From NCBI RefSeq assembly GCF_900143535.1, contig NZ_FRFA01000004.1:62001-126000 (forward strand): a stretch of DNA of 64,000 nucleotides, read 5' to 3'. Below are positions 54,749 through 64,000 of the stretch, one piece after another. Origin of the DNA: Tateyamaria sp. Alg231-49. GTDB lineage: Bacteria; Pseudomonadota; Alphaproteobacteria; Rhodobacterales; Rhodobacteraceae. A model generated the notes under the pieces. That model worked only from the letters and a program-made list of their open reading frames with translations. It was not told the origin of the DNA and ran no database searches. The position numbers were made by a program, and so were the translations under genes. Within the stretch, counting starts at the first letter, position 1; each line of letters starts with the position of its first letter.

Positions 54749-55819
54749 TCACCTTTCACTGCGGTCTGACAGCATCCGCCCGACCAGCTGGGCTGTGTAA
54801 TCCACGATCGGAACGATCCGGGCATAGTTAAGCCTGGTAGGACCAATCACCCCAACCGCACCCACAATCTTTCGATCAGCGTTCATATATGGGGAAACCA
54901 CCAAAGAGGAACCCGAAAGTGAGAAAAGTTTGTTCTCTGAGCCGATAAAAATGCGCACACCGTCCCCCGCTTGGGTCAGGTTCAAAAACTCAGCAATGTC
55001 ACGCTTGCGTTCGAGGTCATCAAACAGGCTGCGGATTAGGTCCAGATCACCCGCTTCGGCCGTTTCATCTAACAGATTCGCGCGGCCACGCACGATAAGC
55101 CGCTCTGGCGAATCCCCTGCCCCCTCCCATGAAGCAAGACCGCTTTGGACCAGCGCCTGCGACAACGTGTCGATTTCCTGCCTGCGGTTTTCAATCTCAT
55201 GCTGAACGACGGTTTTCACCTCGCTCAACGTGTGGCCTTCGATCATTGCGTTTAGGAAATTCGCGGCTTCACGCATGGACGATTGTGTTTGCCCGGGGGG
55301 CGGTTGGAACAATCGGTTCTCCACATGCCCGTCAGCAAAAACGATAACGACCAGCGCCTGTTCGGGACCAAGTGGCACAAAATCCAGATGCTTGATCGGC
55401 GCTTCGCGTTTTGGCGTCAAAACCAGCGACGCCCCGTGAGTCACACCGGACAAAGCAGAGCCTACACGGTCCAATATGCCTGAAACGTCGGTTTCGTTAC
55501 TGCCAAGTGTCGCGTCGATTTTTTCACGGTCGGACTCGTCTGGCAGGCCAACTTCTAGCAGCCCGTCCACAAACATACGCAGCCCCAACTGCGTTGGCAC
55601 ACGTCCCGCGCTGATGTGTGGGCTGCCCAGTAACCCCATGAACTCCAAATCCTGCATGACGTTGCGAATAGTGGCCGCACTTACTTTTTCACTGAACTCA
55701 CGCGTGAGAGTTCGAGACCCGACAGGATCACCGGATTCCAGATAGCCTTCGACCACGCGGCGAAACACTTCGCGCGAGCGGTCGTTCATATCATTCAACA
55801 TTTTCTGGGTCTCGGTCAT
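54749..55819 (-). CDS. hrcA: Heat-inducible transcription repressor HrcA
   Basis: A 356-residue winged-helix repressor that binds CIRCE elements before groESL and other heat-shock operons and needs GroEL for activity. The DNA-binding start reads [20 protein letters not shown] and [20 protein letters not shown], then the GAF-like dimer domain and [21 protein letters not shown] see no full CIRCE (TTAGCACTC-N9-GAGTGCTAA) before it or before dnaK. Divergent from rph. Confidence 0.97.
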   Translation of the reverse strand: MTETQKMLNDMNDRSREVFRRVVEGYLESGDPVGSRTLTREFSEKVSAATIRNVMQDLEFMGLLGSPHISAGRVPTQLGLRMFVDGLLEVGLPDESDREKIDATLGSNETDVSGILDRVGSALSGVTHGASLVLTPKREAPIKHLDFVPLGPEQALVVIVFADGHVENRLFQPPPGQTQSSMREAANFLNAMIEGHTLSEVKTVVQHEIENRRQEIDTLSQALVQSGLASWEGAGDSPERLIVRGRANLLDETAEAGDLDLIRSLFDDLERKRDIAEFLNLTQAGDGVRIFIGSENKLFSLSGSSLVVSPYMNADRKIVGAVGVIGPTRLNYARIVPIVDYTAQLVGRMLSDRSER

Positions 55820-55917
55820 GCACTGCTATTAAAGTGCTCGAAAATCAAAGGTCAATCGGGGTTGCACCTGCACGCACGCTGGCGTTATCCCCGATGAGCA
55901 GCCGAAAAGGATATCCC

Positions 55918-56631
55918 ATGCGCCCGTCTGGACGAGAGTTAAGCGAAATGCGTGCCGTTTCAATTGAAACGGGATTTACGAAACACGCAGAAGGGTCCGC
56001 CCTGATCAAGATGGGCGACACCCATGTATTGTGCACCGCAACAATCGAAGAACGCGTGCCGCCGTTCATAAAAGGATCTGGCTTGGGTTGGGTCACCGCC
56101 GAATACGGTATGCTGCCCCGCGCCACCAACACCCGCATGCGCCGTGAGGCCGCGAGTGGAAAGCAAGGCGGGCGCACCGTCGAAATCCAACGTTTGATCG
56201 GACGCGCGCTGCGCGCCGGCGTGGATCGTGTGGCATTGGGCGAACGCCAGATCACAGTCGATTGCGATGTTTTGCAAGCCGACGGCGGAACCCGCTGCGC
56301 CTCGATCACCGGTGGTTGGGTCGCACTGCGCCTTGCAGTGGACAAACTGATGAAAGCGGGCGACGTGACCAGCAATCCGCTGATCTCTCCGGTCGCGGCT
56401 GTAAGCTGCGGTATTTATGCAGGACAGCCCGTGCTTGACCTCGATTACCCCGAAGACAGCGAAGCCGGTGTGGATGGCAATTTCATCTTGATGGGCGATG
56501 GCCAGTTGATTGAAATCCAGATGAGCGCCGAAGGCTCGACGTTCTCTCGCGATCAGATGAACAGCCTAATGGATCTGGCTGAAAAAGGCGTGGGAGAACT
56601 GGCTGCCGCTCAATTGGCTGCCTGCGCATGA
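55918..56631 (+). CDS. rph: Ribonuclease PH
   Basis: A 237-residue phosphorolytic 3' exoribonuclease trimming tRNA precursors. Start at ATG 55918 ([20 protein letters not shown]) with [27 protein letters not shown] and [20 protein letters not shown] hold the phosphate-binding and RNA-contact residues; [20 protein letters not shown] is the family signature. Overlaps rdgB by four bases (ATGA). Divergent from hrcA, a common alphaproteobacterial arrangement. Confidence 0.98.
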   Translation: MRPSGRELSEMRAVSIETGFTKHAEGSALIKMGDTHVLCTATIEERVPPFIKGSGLGWVTAEYGMLPRATNTRMRREAASGKQGGRTVEIQRLIGRALRAGVDRVALGERQITVDCDVLQADGGTRCASITGGWVALRLAVDKLMKAGDVTSNPLISPVAAVSCGIYAGQPVLDLDYPEDSEAGVDGNFILMGDGQLIEIQMSAEGSTFSRDQMNSLMDLAEKGVGELAAAQLAACA

Positions 56632-57239
56632 CGCGTCGCTTTGACGACACGCGCATCCTGATCGCCACGCACAACGCGGGCAAGCTGGAAGAGATGGAGC
56701 AGTTGTTTGCTCCATTCGGTGTAGAGGTCGTTGGGGCAAAGGCCATGAACCTGCCCGAGCCTGAAGAAACTGAAACGACCTTTGTCGGCAACGCCCGGAT
56801 CAAAGCCCATGCTGCTGTGGCGGCAACAGGGATGCCCGCGCTCGCGGACGATTCTGGCATTGAAGTCGACGGGCTCAACGGCGCGCCAGGTGTTTACACG
56901 GCTGATTGGGCTGAGACTCCGAATGGGCGTGATTTTATGATGGCAATGACGCGCACTCATAGCGAATTGGTGGAACGTAACGCTCCTCAACCATGGACAG
57001 CTCGTTTTTGTTCGACCCTCGTCCTCGCCTGGCCCGATGGACATGACGAAGTTTTTGCAGGCACTGTTGACGGTACGTTGTGCTGGCCAGTGCGCGGCGC
57101 TTTGGGTCATGGATACGATCCGATGTTCCAGCCCATCGGCCATACGCGCACGTTCGCTGAAATGTCGGCAGACGAAAAAAACGCCATCAGTCACCGCGCA
57201 GACAGTTTTGCCAAACTGATCGCAGGTTGCTTTGACTGA
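56628..57239 (+). CDS. rdgB: dITP/XTP pyrophosphatase RdgB (HAM1 family)
   Basis: A 203-residue enzyme hydrolysing dITP, XTP and similar to monophosphates, keeping deaminated purines out of DNA and [23 protein letters not shown] (substrate loop), [20 protein letters not shown] (metal-binding Asp) and [16 protein letters not shown] are the family motifs. Translationally coupled to rph and hemW; the hemW start lies inside its last codons. Confidence 0.97.
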   Translation: MTRRFDDTRILIATHNAGKLEEMEQLFAPFGVEVVGAKAMNLPEPEETETTFVGNARIKAHAAVAATGMPALADDSGIEVDGLNGAPGVYTADWAETPNGRDFMMAMTRTHSELVERNAPQPWTARFCSTLVLAWPDGHDEVFAGTVDGTLCWPVRGALGHGYDPMFQPIGHTRTFAEMSADEKNAISHRADSFAKLIAGCFD

Positions 57240-58377
57240 GGATTGGGAAGCAGGCGGCTTTGGCCTTTACCTGCATTGGCCGTTTTGTGCTGCGAAATGC
57301 CCCTACTGCGATTTCAACAGTCATGTCACGGCATCTGTCGATCATGATGCTTGGTCCAAGGCCTTTGTCTCCGAGATCGAACGGGTTGGCGCGCTCACCA
57401 AGGGCCGTGTTTTACACTCCGTCTTTTTCGGCGGCGGAACGCCCAGCCTGATGGCGCCATCAACTGTGGGCGCGATCATGGACGCCATTCAAAGGACTTG
57501 GCCAACCGCCAACGATCTGGAAGTGACGCTTGAAGCAAACCCAACGTCTGTCGAGGCAGGGAAGTTTTCTGATTTTCGTTCCGCCGGGATTAATCGGGTC
57601 TCAATGGGCATTCAGGCACTGAATGACGGCGATTTGCGTAAACTGGGTCGGATGCATAACGCCGCTGAGGCGCTCGCCGCGTTTGATGTCGCTCGCAAGA
57701 CTTTCGAACGCGTTAGTTTTGATCTGATGTACGGACGGCAAAACCAGTCACTGTCTCAATGGGAAATGGAACTGAAGCAAGCGTTGGACCTAGGGCTTGA
57801 TCACGTGTCTCTCTACCAACTGACGATCGAACCGGGCACGGTGTTTGGTGACCGCTACAAAGTTGGCAAACTGCGCGGTTTGCCAGACGATGATCTGTCT
57901 GCGGACATGTATGCGCTTACCCAAGACATTTGCGCAGATCACAACATGCCCCGGTATGAGGTGTCCAACCACGCGGCATACGGTGCCGAATCCCGACACA
58001 ACAAGATCTATTGGCGCTATGGCGACTATGTAGGAATTGGACCGGGCGCACATGGGCGTCTGACCCTGGATGGAATCAGAACAGCTACGGACCAAGTCCG
58101 TATGCCTACAGCATGGCTATCAGGCGTTGATCGCGAAAGGCAGGAGTCTTTGTCCGGCATGGATCAAGCGGTCGAATTTCTCATGATGGGTTTGAGGCTG
58201 ACCGACGGCGTCGATCCCGCTCGTTATGAAAGGCTGGCGGGTCAGGCCCTTTCTGGGTCCCGCATCGCAGATTTGCAGAACATGGGTCTATTAACTGCAA
58301 CAAAAGATAAAATTAGTGTTACAAATCAAGGATTTACACTTCTAAACGGTGTCCTAAGAACTCTTCTTGAGGACTAA
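57232..58377 (+). CDS. hemW: Heme chaperone HemW (radical SAM)
   Basis: A 381-residue radical SAM protein related to HemN, now regarded as a heme chaperone rather than a coproporphyrinogen oxidase. Start is TTG at 57232, overlapping rdgB by 8 bp. The 4Fe-4S motif CxxxCxxC is in YLHWPFCAAKCPYCDFNSHV (Cys19, 23, 26); HemN's extra fourth cysteine after the motif is replaced (CDF), as in HemW. SVFFGGGTPSLMAPSTVGAI and NRVSMGIQALNDGDLRKLGR follow. Stop overlaps that of parB convergently. Confidence 0.95.
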   Translation: MTEDWEAGGFGLYLHWPFCAAKCPYCDFNSHVTASVDHDAWSKAFVSEIERVGALTKGRVLHSVFFGGGTPSLMAPSTVGAIMDAIQRTWPTANDLEVTLEANPTSVEAGKFSDFRSAGINRVSMGIQALNDGDLRKLGRMHNAAEALAAFDVARKTFERVSFDLMYGRQNQSLSQWEMELKQALDLGLDHVSLYQLTIEPGTVFGDRYKVGKLRGLPDDDLSADMYALTQDICADHNMPRYEVSNHAAYGAESRHNKIYWRYGDYVGIGPGAHGRLTLDGIRTATDQVRMPTAWLSGVDRERQESLSGMDQAVEFLMMGLRLTDGVDPARYERLAGQALSGSRIADLQNMGLLTATKDKISVTNQGFTLLNGVLRTLLED

Positions 58378-59249
58378 GAAACGCTCAATTTACGGCACAG
58401 ATCATCCAACTGTTCCAATGTGTCGTACTTCAGTGTCATCAACCCAGACTCACCATCAGGCTTGTGCGCCAGCGTCACCTTTACCCCGGTCGCCGCAGAC
58501 AAATCATCCTCTAATGCGCGGGTATCGGCATCCTTGGTGGCAGCCTTTGGTTTCGGCTCTGAGGTTTGGGGGGGCAGATTTGCCTTTTTTACTAACGCTT
58601 CGGTGGCACGCACAGACAGATCACCGGCGATGACCTTTTTGGCCAACGTTTCTGGATCTGCAGATGTAATCAACGCGCGCGCGTGACCCGCGCTCAACGC
58701 ACCTTCAGATACAAACCGCTGAACAGAGTCAGGCAACGACAGCAAGCGAAGCAAGTTGGCAATATGGCTTCGGCTTTTCCCAAGCGCCTCAGCCATTTTT
58801 TCCTGTGTATGGCCAAACTTGTCCATCAACTGGCGATAACCGGCTGCTTCTTCCACCGGGTTCAGGTCAGCACGCTGAATGTTCTCGATAATCGCGACTT
58901 CCAAAACCTCGATATCCGAAAACTCACGGACAACCACTGGCAGGCTGTGCAGTTGCGCTTGTTGCGCGGCGCGCCAGCGGCGCTCTCCTGCAACAATTTC
59001 ATACCCATCACCGGATGGCCGGACGATAAGCGGCTGCAACACACCCTTTTCCTTGATGGACGCGACCAGGTCATCCAACGGGGCTGATTCAAATCTTTTG
59101 CGCGGTTGGTTTGGGTTTGGGTGGATTTGTTCGATTGGGATCTGCTGATCGCCGGGGGTCTGAGACGCGGCTGTTTTGTTGATCTCTGAAACATCCGCCA
59201 TCAATGCGGACAAACCGCGCCCCAACCCACGTTTTTTATCACCGGCCAT
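58374..59249 (-). CDS. parB: Chromosome partitioning protein ParB
   Basis: A 291-residue DNA-binding CTPase that loads at parS and spreads to organise the origin region. RGLGRGLSALMADV start, IHPNPNQPRKRFESAPLDDL and GYEIVAGERRWRAAQQAQLH (CTP-binding arginine patch), ENIQRADLNPVEEAAGYRQL, helix-turn-helix KMAEALGKSRSHIANLLRLL, and a C-terminal dimer domain. Two perfect parS sites are in this window, both within 4.2 kb upstream. 2 bp after parA. Confidence 0.98.
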   Translation of the reverse strand: MAGDKKRGLGRGLSALMADVSEINKTAASQTPGDQQIPIEQIHPNPNQPRKRFESAPLDDLVASIKEKGVLQPLIVRPSGDGYEIVAGERRWRAAQQAQLHSLPVVVREFSDIEVLEVAIIENIQRADLNPVEEAAGYRQLMDKFGHTQEKMAEALGKSRSHIANLLRLLSLPDSVQRFVSEGALSAGHARALITSADPETLAKKVIAGDLSVRATEALVKKANLPPQTSEPKPKAATKDADTRALEDDLSAATGVKVTLAHKPDGESGLMTLKYDTLEQLDDLCRKLSVS

Positions 59250-59251
59250 TT

Positions 59252-60061
59252 TTATGCTCCCACAGTCATGTCGTTACCAACCAGTTCCTTCGCCAGATCG
59301 CGATAGGCAAGTGCCCCTTTGGACGCGCTGTCATAGGACAGTACTGGCATTGAATAGGACGGTGCTTCGCTCACCCTGACATTTCGGGGAATTCGGGTTT
59401 TGAACACCAGCTCGCCCAAATTGTCGCGCGCATCCTGCTCCACTTGCTGAGACAGGTTGTTCCGTGCGTCGTGCATGGTCATAACAACGCCTTCGATTCG
59501 CAATTTTGGATTGCCGGTCTGTCGCACCTCACGCACCGTAAGCATCAACTGAGACAAGCCTTCCAACGCGAAGAATTCGCTTTGTAGCGGCACAAGAACC
59601 GAATGTGATGCGATCATTGCATTGACCGTCAGAAGATTCAGCGACGGCGGACAATCAATCAGAATGTAATCCAAGTTGAATTTGGCCATCTGCGGTTGGC
59701 GCAAGGCGTCATGCAGCAAGAAGCTTCGTTTCTCGTTTGAAATCAGCTCGATATCCGCAGAGCTCAGGTCAACAGTCGCCGGGATAACCATCAGGTTTTT
59801 AAAGGCTGTTTCTTGAATGACGTCCTGCAGGTCTATGTCTTCGAGCAGCAGTTCGTAAGTTGTGAATTCCCGGTCATCCAGCGCAATGCCAAGTCCCGTG
59901 GATGCGTTACCTTGGGGGTCCAGATCAACAACCAAGACGCGGTATCCCAACTCAACAAGAGCCGCAGCAAGGTTTATCGTCGTGGTTGTCTTCCCAACGC
60001 CCCCTTTTTGGTTCGCGACAGAGATTATCTTTGGTCGCGTCGGTGTGAGGGGGTCAGGCAC
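59252..60061 (-). CDS. parA: Chromosome partitioning ATPase ParA
   Basis: A 269-residue deviant-Walker ATPase that moves ParB-parS complexes. ISVANQKGGVGKTTTTINLA is the deviant Walker A, VLVVDLDPQGNASTGLGIAL the Walker A-prime, and YILIDCPPSLNLLTVNAMIA Walker B. The start is GTG at 60061, overlapping rsmG by 8 bp. The lack of an N-terminal DNA-binding extension marks it as a chromosomal type Ib-like/Soj protein. Confidence 0.98.
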   Translation of the reverse strand: MPDPLTPTRPKIISVANQKGGVGKTTTTINLAAALVELGYRVLVVDLDPQGNASTGLGIALDDREFTTYELLLEDIDLQDVIQETAFKNLMVIPATVDLSSADIELISNEKRSFLLHDALRQPQMAKFNLDYILIDCPPSLNLLTVNAMIASHSVLVPLQSEFFALEGLSQLMLTVREVRQTGNPKLRIEGVVMTMHDARNNLSQQVEQDARDNLGELVFKTRIPRNVRVSEAPSYSMPVLSYDSASKGALAYRDLAKELVGNDMTVGA

Positions 60062-60662
60062 GCACGATATCCTTTATCCGCAAGATCGCTGCTTTTTCAT
60101 TCGTTTTACTCGGTGTTGCGTCACAAGAAAACCGCCAGTTTTGCTGTGCGGCCTCAAGTTCTTGCGCCCACGCCTCCCCCTTCATGAAAACGCAGGTGCC
60201 CCCGTCCGCCAGATGAGGTGCCACCAAACCCAGTAAAGCATCCAGGCTGGCCAATGCCCGCGCAGAAATAGTGCTGGCGGCGTGGATGGGCAGGCTTTCG
60301 ACCCTTTGGGTCAACACTTCAAGCGGCACTTCTAACTCGCGTGCGCAGGTGCGGAGAAAAGTTGCCTTCCTCTGATCACTTTCCACTAGTTTCAGCGAAA
60401 GGTCGTGTCCCTCCCCAGACGCGAGAACACCAACAACCACACCTGGCAGGCCACCACCGCTGCCCAAATCCAGCCAATCCCCCTGCCGAGCCTCATAAAT
60501 CTGTGCAGAATCCCAGATGTGTCGGTGCTCAAGGTCATTTTCGGACGCTTTGGACACGAGATTGATCTTTACCGTCCACTTCCGCAGCAACGCAGCGTAA
60601 GCGTCTAGCTTCTCCAATGTTTCACGTGAAACATCTCGACGATACCAATCCGGCGCCTGCAT
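60054..60662 (-). CDS. rsmG: 16S rRNA (guanine527-N7)-methyltransferase RsmG
   Basis: A 202-residue enzyme methylating G527 of 16S rRNA (loss can give low-level streptomycin resistance). The DVSRETLEKLDAYAALLRKW start, NLVSKASENDLEHRHIWDSA, SAM motif WLDLGSGGGLPGVVVGVLAS and TISARALASLDALLGLVAPH are diagnostic. ATG at 60662 overlaps the mnmG stop by one base (TGATG). The VSRET codons (residues 11-15) are encoded by the embedded parS site, as in many bacteria. Confidence 0.97.
   Translation of the reverse strand: MQAPDWYRRDVSRETLEKLDAYAALLRKWTVKINLVSKASENDLEHRHIWDSAQIYEARQGDWLDLGSGGGLPGVVVGVLASGEGHDLSLKLVESDQRKATFLRTCARELEVPLEVLTQRVESLPIHAASTISARALASLDALLGLVAPHLADGGTCVFMKGEAWAQELEAAQQNWRFSCDATPSKTNEKAAILRIKDIVRA
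60618..60633. promoter_or_regulatory. parS: parS site in rsmG
   Basis: TGTTTCACGTGAAACA is a perfect 16-bp palindrome identical to the consensus ParB binding site. It lies near the 5' end of rsmG and is read as the VSRET segment, so protein and DNA functions overlap. Confidence 0.97.
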
Positions 60663-62521
60663 CACGCCGTTTTCTTTTCCAAATAACGGATCCGCCCAAG
60701 CAAAAGGGCCAATGCCGCAGGCGTCATGCCATCGATACGGCCCGCCTGAGCCAAGTCGCTCGGCCGCACACGTTCCAGTTTGGCTGTCAGCTCCGCAGAC
60801 AGGCCTGACACCTCATCATATGTGAAGTCTGCCGGAATCGCATAGGATTCATCCTTTCGCAACCGCTCGACATCCTTCCTCTGACGCTCAATATAATTCG
60901 CATACAGCGCTTCCCGCGCCAATTGCTCACCGACATCTTTAGGCAGCGCGCCTAGGTCCTCATGTAGCCCAACAACATCTTCCAATGACACGTCCGGAAA
61001 GGCCAAGAGTTGAAAAGGAGTGCGTTTCGTTCCGTCTTGGTTGATCTTGATTCCGACGGCAGCAACTTCTTTGGGCGTATAGCTGTGAGAAGTCATCAAA
61101 GAGCGGCCAGTTTCTAAGCGCTCCATCTTATCGTCAAACGCCTTTTCGCGCTCTGCTCCGACACATCCGACTTCCAACCCAAGCGGCGTCAGACGTTGGT
61201 CTGCGTTGTCTGCCCGCAAAGACAGCCTGAATTCAGCACGCGACGTGAACATCCGATAGGGCTCCGTCACCCCCCGTGTCGTCAAATCATCGATCATCAC
61301 ACCGATATAGCTCTGATCGCGTTTGAAATAGATCGGGGCCTTGCCCGATGCGGTACGCGCTGCATTCAGGCCAGCAACCAATCCTTGGGCCGCTGCCTCT
61401 TCATATCCTGTGGTTCCATTGATCTGCCCAGCAAGGAAAAGCCCAGGAACAGATCGTAATGACAGATCCGCATCCAACACGCATGGATCAACATAATCAT
61501 ATTCAATCGCATATCCCGGTTGCAGAATTTTAACGTCCTCCAAACCCACAATCGACCTGATGTAATCGATTTGGACGTCTTCGGGCAGCGATGTAGATAC
61601 CCCATTTGGATAAACCGTGTCGTCATCCAGCCCTTCTGGCTCAAGGAAAATCTGATGCGAATCCTTGTCAGCAAAGCGCACGATTTTATCCTCGATAGAT
61701 GGGCAATAACGTGGCCCCGTACCATCGATGTGGCCCCCGTACATTGCTGAACGATCAAGGTTTTTCCGAATTATATCATGAGTTTGTGCATTCGTGTGCG
61801 TAATGCCGCATGCCACTTGTCGTAAAGGTGCCCCGTTGGACAGAAATGAGAACAGAGTTGGGGTTTCATCGCCATCCTGGCGCTCCAACCGATCCCAGTC
61901 GATTGTTTTTCCATCTAGCCGGGGCGGCGTTCCCGTCTTCAACCGCCCAAGAGGCAAATTGAACGCATCAATCCTCTGCGCGAGGAGCGAAGACTCCTTG
62001 TCACCCATACGCCCGCCAGAATACGACACGTCCCCGATATGTATACGTCCGCGCAAGAATGTACCCGAGGTCAAAACAACCGCGCGCCCATGCACAACGG
62101 TATCGTCAGCCAACATGACGCCAGACACCGCATTCTCGGCCATAACGAAGTCAACAACCTCGCCTTCGATGGTAGTAAGGTTTGCCTGTGAGCGTGTCAG
62201 CGACAGCATCTCACTCTGGTATACTTTTCGATCCGACTGGGCACGAGGCCCTTGAACTGCCGGGCCTTTGCGTCGGTTTAACAAGCGGAACTGGATACCA
62301 GAGGCGTCAGCAACACGACCCATTACGCCGTCCATCGCGTCAATCTCGCGCACGAGGTGTCCTTTTCCAAGACCGCCTATGGCAGGGTTACAGGACAAAA
62401 TGCCGATGTCAGAGGTTTTCATAGTGATGAGAGCTGTGTTTGCGCCAGTACGTGCAGCAGCATGTGCGGCTTCGCAGCCTGCATGCCCGCCTCCAACGAC
62501 AACGACATCAAATTGTTTCAC
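60662..62521 (-). CDS. mnmG: tRNA uridine-5-carboxymethylaminomethyl(34) synthesis enzyme MnmG (GidA)
   Basis: A 619-residue FAD protein working with MnmE to modify the wobble uridine of certain tRNAs. [20 protein letters not shown] is the FAD loop; [40 protein letters not shown] and [20 protein letters not shown] are family signatures. Start chosen as GTG 62521 (MKQFDVVVV) since GGAG lies 8 bases upstream; GTG 62530 or ATG 62584 (overlapping mnmE by 50 bp) are alternatives. The parS palindrome at 62514-62529 spans this start codon. Confidence 0.95.
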   Translation of the reverse strand: MKQFDVVVVGGGHAGCEAAHAAARTGANTALITMKTSDIGILSCNPAIGGLGKGHLVREIDAMDGVMGRVADASGIQFRLLNRRKGPAVQGPRAQSDRKVYQSEMLSLTRSQANLTTIEGEVVDFVMAENAVSGVMLADDTVVHGRAVVLTSGTFLRGRIHIGDVSYSGGRMGDKESSLLAQRIDAFNLPLGRLKTGTPPRLDGKTIDWDRLERQDGDETPTLFSFLSNGAPLRQVACGITHTNAQTHDIIRKNLDRSAMYGGHIDGTGPRYCPSIEDKIVRFADKDSHQIFLEPEGLDDDTVYPNGVSTSLPEDVQIDYIRSIVGLEDVKILQPGYAIEYDYVDPCVLDADLSLRSVPGLFLAGQINGTTGYEEAAAQGLVAGLNAARTASGKAPIYFKRDQSYIGVMIDDLTTRGVTEPYRMFTSRAEFRLSLRADNADQRLTPLGLEVGCVGAEREKAFDDKMERLETGRSLMTSHSYTPKEVAAVGIKINQDGTKRTPFQLLAFPDVSLEDVVGLHEDLGALPKDVGEQLAREALYANYIERQRKDVERLRKDESYAIPADFTYDEVSGLSAELTAKLERVRPSDLAQAGRIDGMTPAALALLLGRIRYLEKKTA

Positions 62522-62529
62522 GTGAAACA
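62514..62529. promoter_or_regulatory. parS: parS site at the mnmG start
   Basis: A second perfect TGTTTCACGTGAAACA, lying between the mnmE stop (62535) and the mnmG coding body and covering the likely GTG start. Same orientation-independent palindrome as at 60618-60633, 1.9 kb apart. Confidence 0.97.
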
Positions 62530-62534
62530 CTCCA

Positions 62535-63818
62535 TCATTTACCCAAGCAAAAGCTTGAAAAAATCTCGTCCAGCAGATTTTCAACGCCTATATGCCCGAC
62601 CAAAGCCTCAAGAGATCGAATCGCGCTGCGGATTTCCTCTGCAACGATATCATATTGATCCGGTCCGTTGCCAACGCAGTTCTGCGCCATACGCAACGCA
62701 TCCAACGACGCGGCCATTGCATCCCGATGCCGGGCATGTGTCGCCAGCCCAGCAGAAGAGGTCATTGAAGACAATGCATCTGTGATACGATCAGTGAGTT
62801 CAGCGATCCCCTCCCCGGTTCTTCCTGAAACAGAAAAAACACCATCGTTGCGGGTATCGCCTTTTGGAGCCACCTGGATATCATTCACGCCCATCTGGAC
62901 AGGCACATCCTCTCCAGGTTCAATCAGAAAAACTCTCAGGTCAGCTGATTCAGCACGCTGAACCGCACGCTGAATGCCAATAACTTCGATTTCATCCACG
63001 CCGTCACGCAATCCGGCCGTGTCCAAAAGTGTCACCGCGTAACCATTAAGGTCCATACGAACTTCTATGACATCCCTTGTTGTCCCCGCCCGCTCTGAGG
63101 TTATTGCCGCTTCTCGTTTGGCCAAAGCGTTCAAAAGAGTAGATTTTCCCGCATTTGGCGGGCCAACAATGGCAACTTCAAAACCGGTGCGAATACGTTC
63201 CGCAGCAGCAAAACCGCTCAGCTCCACCTGCACCTCATCAAGCACCAAACCCAGCAAGGACTGAACTTCTGGGCTGACATCAACTGGTACATCTTCATCC
63301 GCAAAATCGATGGTTACCTCGATAAGCGACGCGGCGCGGATCAGGTTCGCACGCCATCCTTCGATCTTCTTACCCAAGGCACCATCGAATACCCGAAGCG
63401 CCTGTCGACGTTGCCCTTCCGTTTCCGACGCGATGAGATCGCCGAGTCCTTCGACCTGCGCCAAGTCCATCTTGTCGTTATCCAACGCACGGCGTGTAAA
63501 TTCTCCCGGATCTGCCATACGGGCACTGCCCGCACCCAAACAGCGCAAGACTGCCGATACAACTGCGATACTGCCATGCATATGCAGCTCAACGACATCT
63601 TCGCCCGTGAAGCTGTTCGGGCCAGCAAACGCGAGCACCAGGGCTTGATCCAGAAGTTCGCCCTGTTCGTCCTGCAAAGAACGTAATCCTGACTGCCGAA
63701 GTGGTGGCAAAGAACCACAGAGCACCCTGGCGCAGTCAAATGCTTCGGGTCCTGAAATTCTGACCACAGAAACGCCAGCACGACCCTGAGCCGTAGCCAG
63801 AGCAAAGATCGTATCCAT
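62535..63818 (-). CDS. mnmE: tRNA modification GTPase MnmE (TrmE)
   Basis: A 427-residue GTPase forming a complex with Mnm[21 protein letters not shown] and [20 protein letters not shown] form the tetrahydrofolate-binding N-domain. The G domain has [36 protein letters not shown] and [18 protein letters not shown]. The C-terminal FCLGK-stop keeps the catalytic Cys of the CxGK end. 22 bp after rho and in the same direction. Confidence 0.98.
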   Translation of the reverse strand: MDTIFALATAQGRAGVSVVRISGPEAFDCARVLCGSLPPLRQSGLRSLQDEQGELLDQALVLAFAGPNSFTGEDVVELHMHGSIAVVSAVLRCLGAGSARMADPGEFTRRALDNDKMDLAQVEGLGDLIASETEGQRRQALRVFDGALGKKIEGWRANLIRAASLIEVTIDFADEDVPVDVSPEVQSLLGLVLDEVQVELSGFAAAERIRTGFEVAIVGPPNAGKSTLLNALAKREAAITSERAGTTRDVIEVRMDLNGYAVTLLDTAGLRDGVDEIEVIGIQRAVQRAESADLRVFLIEPGEDVPVQMGVNDIQVAPKGDTRNDGVFSVSGRTGEGIAELTDRITDALSSMTSSAGLATHARHRDAMAASLDALRMAQNCVGNGPDQYDIVAEEIRSAIRSLEALVGHIGVENLLDEIFSSFCLGK

Positions 63819-63840
63819 AGCTAAGACCCCGCAGGTTGCG

Positions 63841-64000
63841 TCAGGTGTTCATGGAATCGAAGAATTCTTCGTTGGTCTTTGTCTGCTTGAGCTTGGAAAT
63901 AAGGAACTCGATCGCATCCGTCGTCCCCATCGGATTCAGGATCCGACGCAATACAAAGGTTTTAGCGAGGTCGATCTTGTCGACCAGCAGTTCTTCTTTC
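63841..64000 (-). CDS. rho: Transcription termination factor Rho, C-terminal end (runs off the window)
   Basis: The last 52 codons of a gene on the minus strand: [20 protein letters not shown], then [20 protein letters not shown] and [11 protein letters not shown] before TGA (63843-63841). This matches the well-conserved C-terminus of the Rho helicase, which ends RNA synthesis at rut sites. Neighbour order rho-mnmE-mnmG is usual in alphaproteobacteria. Confidence 0.95.
   Translation of the reverse strand, partial: KEELLVDKIDLAKTFVLRRILNPMGTTDAIEFLISKLKQTKTNEEFFDSMNT

Noticed and set aside
55820-55837. Inverted repeat GCACT...AGTGC in front of hrcA, considered as a CIRCE element
   Set aside because: The half sites are too short and the spacer is 8 bases where a CIRCE needs 11 between these cores, so it does not fit TTAGCACTC-N9-GAGTGCTAA.
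1-64000. CRISPR arrays, rRNA and tRNA genes, and insertion sequences
   Set aside because: Looked for by eye; no spaced repeat arrays, tRNA cloverleaf-like TTCRA signatures with CCA ends, rRNA or transposase genes were found. A tRNAscan/Infernal run would settle it.

Overview
The window is a compact chromosomal stretch of a Gram-negative alphaproteobacterium. It is most likely a marine member of the Rhodobacterales (Roseobacter group); the genus cannot be fixed from this sequence alone. The evidence is the alphaproteobacterial gene order mnmE-mnmG-rsmG-parA-parB next to rho, hrcA-grpE back to back with rph-rdgB-hemW, and rimP-nusA-ylxR-infB. A PstS-OmpA fusion beside secA and a NavBac-type sodium channel fit the same picture. 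Two perfect parS sites and the parAB operon at the right end suggest the chromosome origin lies nearby, probably just beyond rho.

Layout. 1-2768: polysaccharide genes (glycosyltransferase fragment, kdsB, cysQ, capsule-type ABC permease). 2765-5183: an outer-membrane region with a decayed barrel-protein end, a porin-like gene and alkB. 5378-9428: dnaK, dnaJ, radC. 9432-14820: PstS-OmpA fusion, an unknown envelope protein and secA, followed by the divergent ppiC-argJ-mutT unit and a 44-residue orphan protein. 17787-23124: the infB/ylxR/nusA/rimP translation-transcription operon, with an attenuator-like leader. 23260-24018: a small inserted cassette with a nuclease-like gene, bounded by 23-bp direct repeats in the 3' end of a solute-binding-protein gene. 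24762-30802: pip, ubiG, marR, a nitrilase, grxC, comF, a methyltransferase-like gene and hemH. 30879-33995: a tiny membrane protein, an L,D-transpeptidase / CAP lipoprotein / L,D-transpeptidase cluster and the ion channel. 34014-41836: a 23S/tRNA uracil methyltransferase, two ABC exporters, cca, a CoA-type Nudix enzyme and hslO. 41915-51286: a second Nudix gene, a response regulator-phosphatase with a divergent Hpt protein, ilvA, argG, a sulfotransferase-like gene, msrA, a sugar kinase and malic enzyme. 51411-58377: mutS, grpE-hrcA and rph-rdgB-hemW. 58374-64000: parB, parA, rsmG, mnmG, mnmE and the end of rho.

Functionally the window is mostly housekeeping: protein folding (DnaKJ-GrpE with HrcA, Hsp33, PpiC, SecA), translation and its regulation, tRNA/rRNA modification, DNA repair and nucleotide-pool cleaning (AlkB, RadC, MutS, two MutT-like enzymes, RdgB), arginine and isoleucine synthesis, ubiquinone and heme synthesis, and chromosome segregation. 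Genes are tightly packed, with many 1-8 bp overlaps and several convergent pairs that share stop-codon bases.

The most unusual feature is the repeat-bounded cassette at 23260-24018. It carries one recognisable gene, resembling the BECR-fold (PBECR) nucleases found in phage proteins, and no recombinase. Other points of note are the rimP leader terminator with a possible antiterminator, a parS site lying across the mnmG start codon, and two tiny well-formed genes (17579-17713 and 30879-31058). All functional calls rest on reading motifs by eye; no database search was run.
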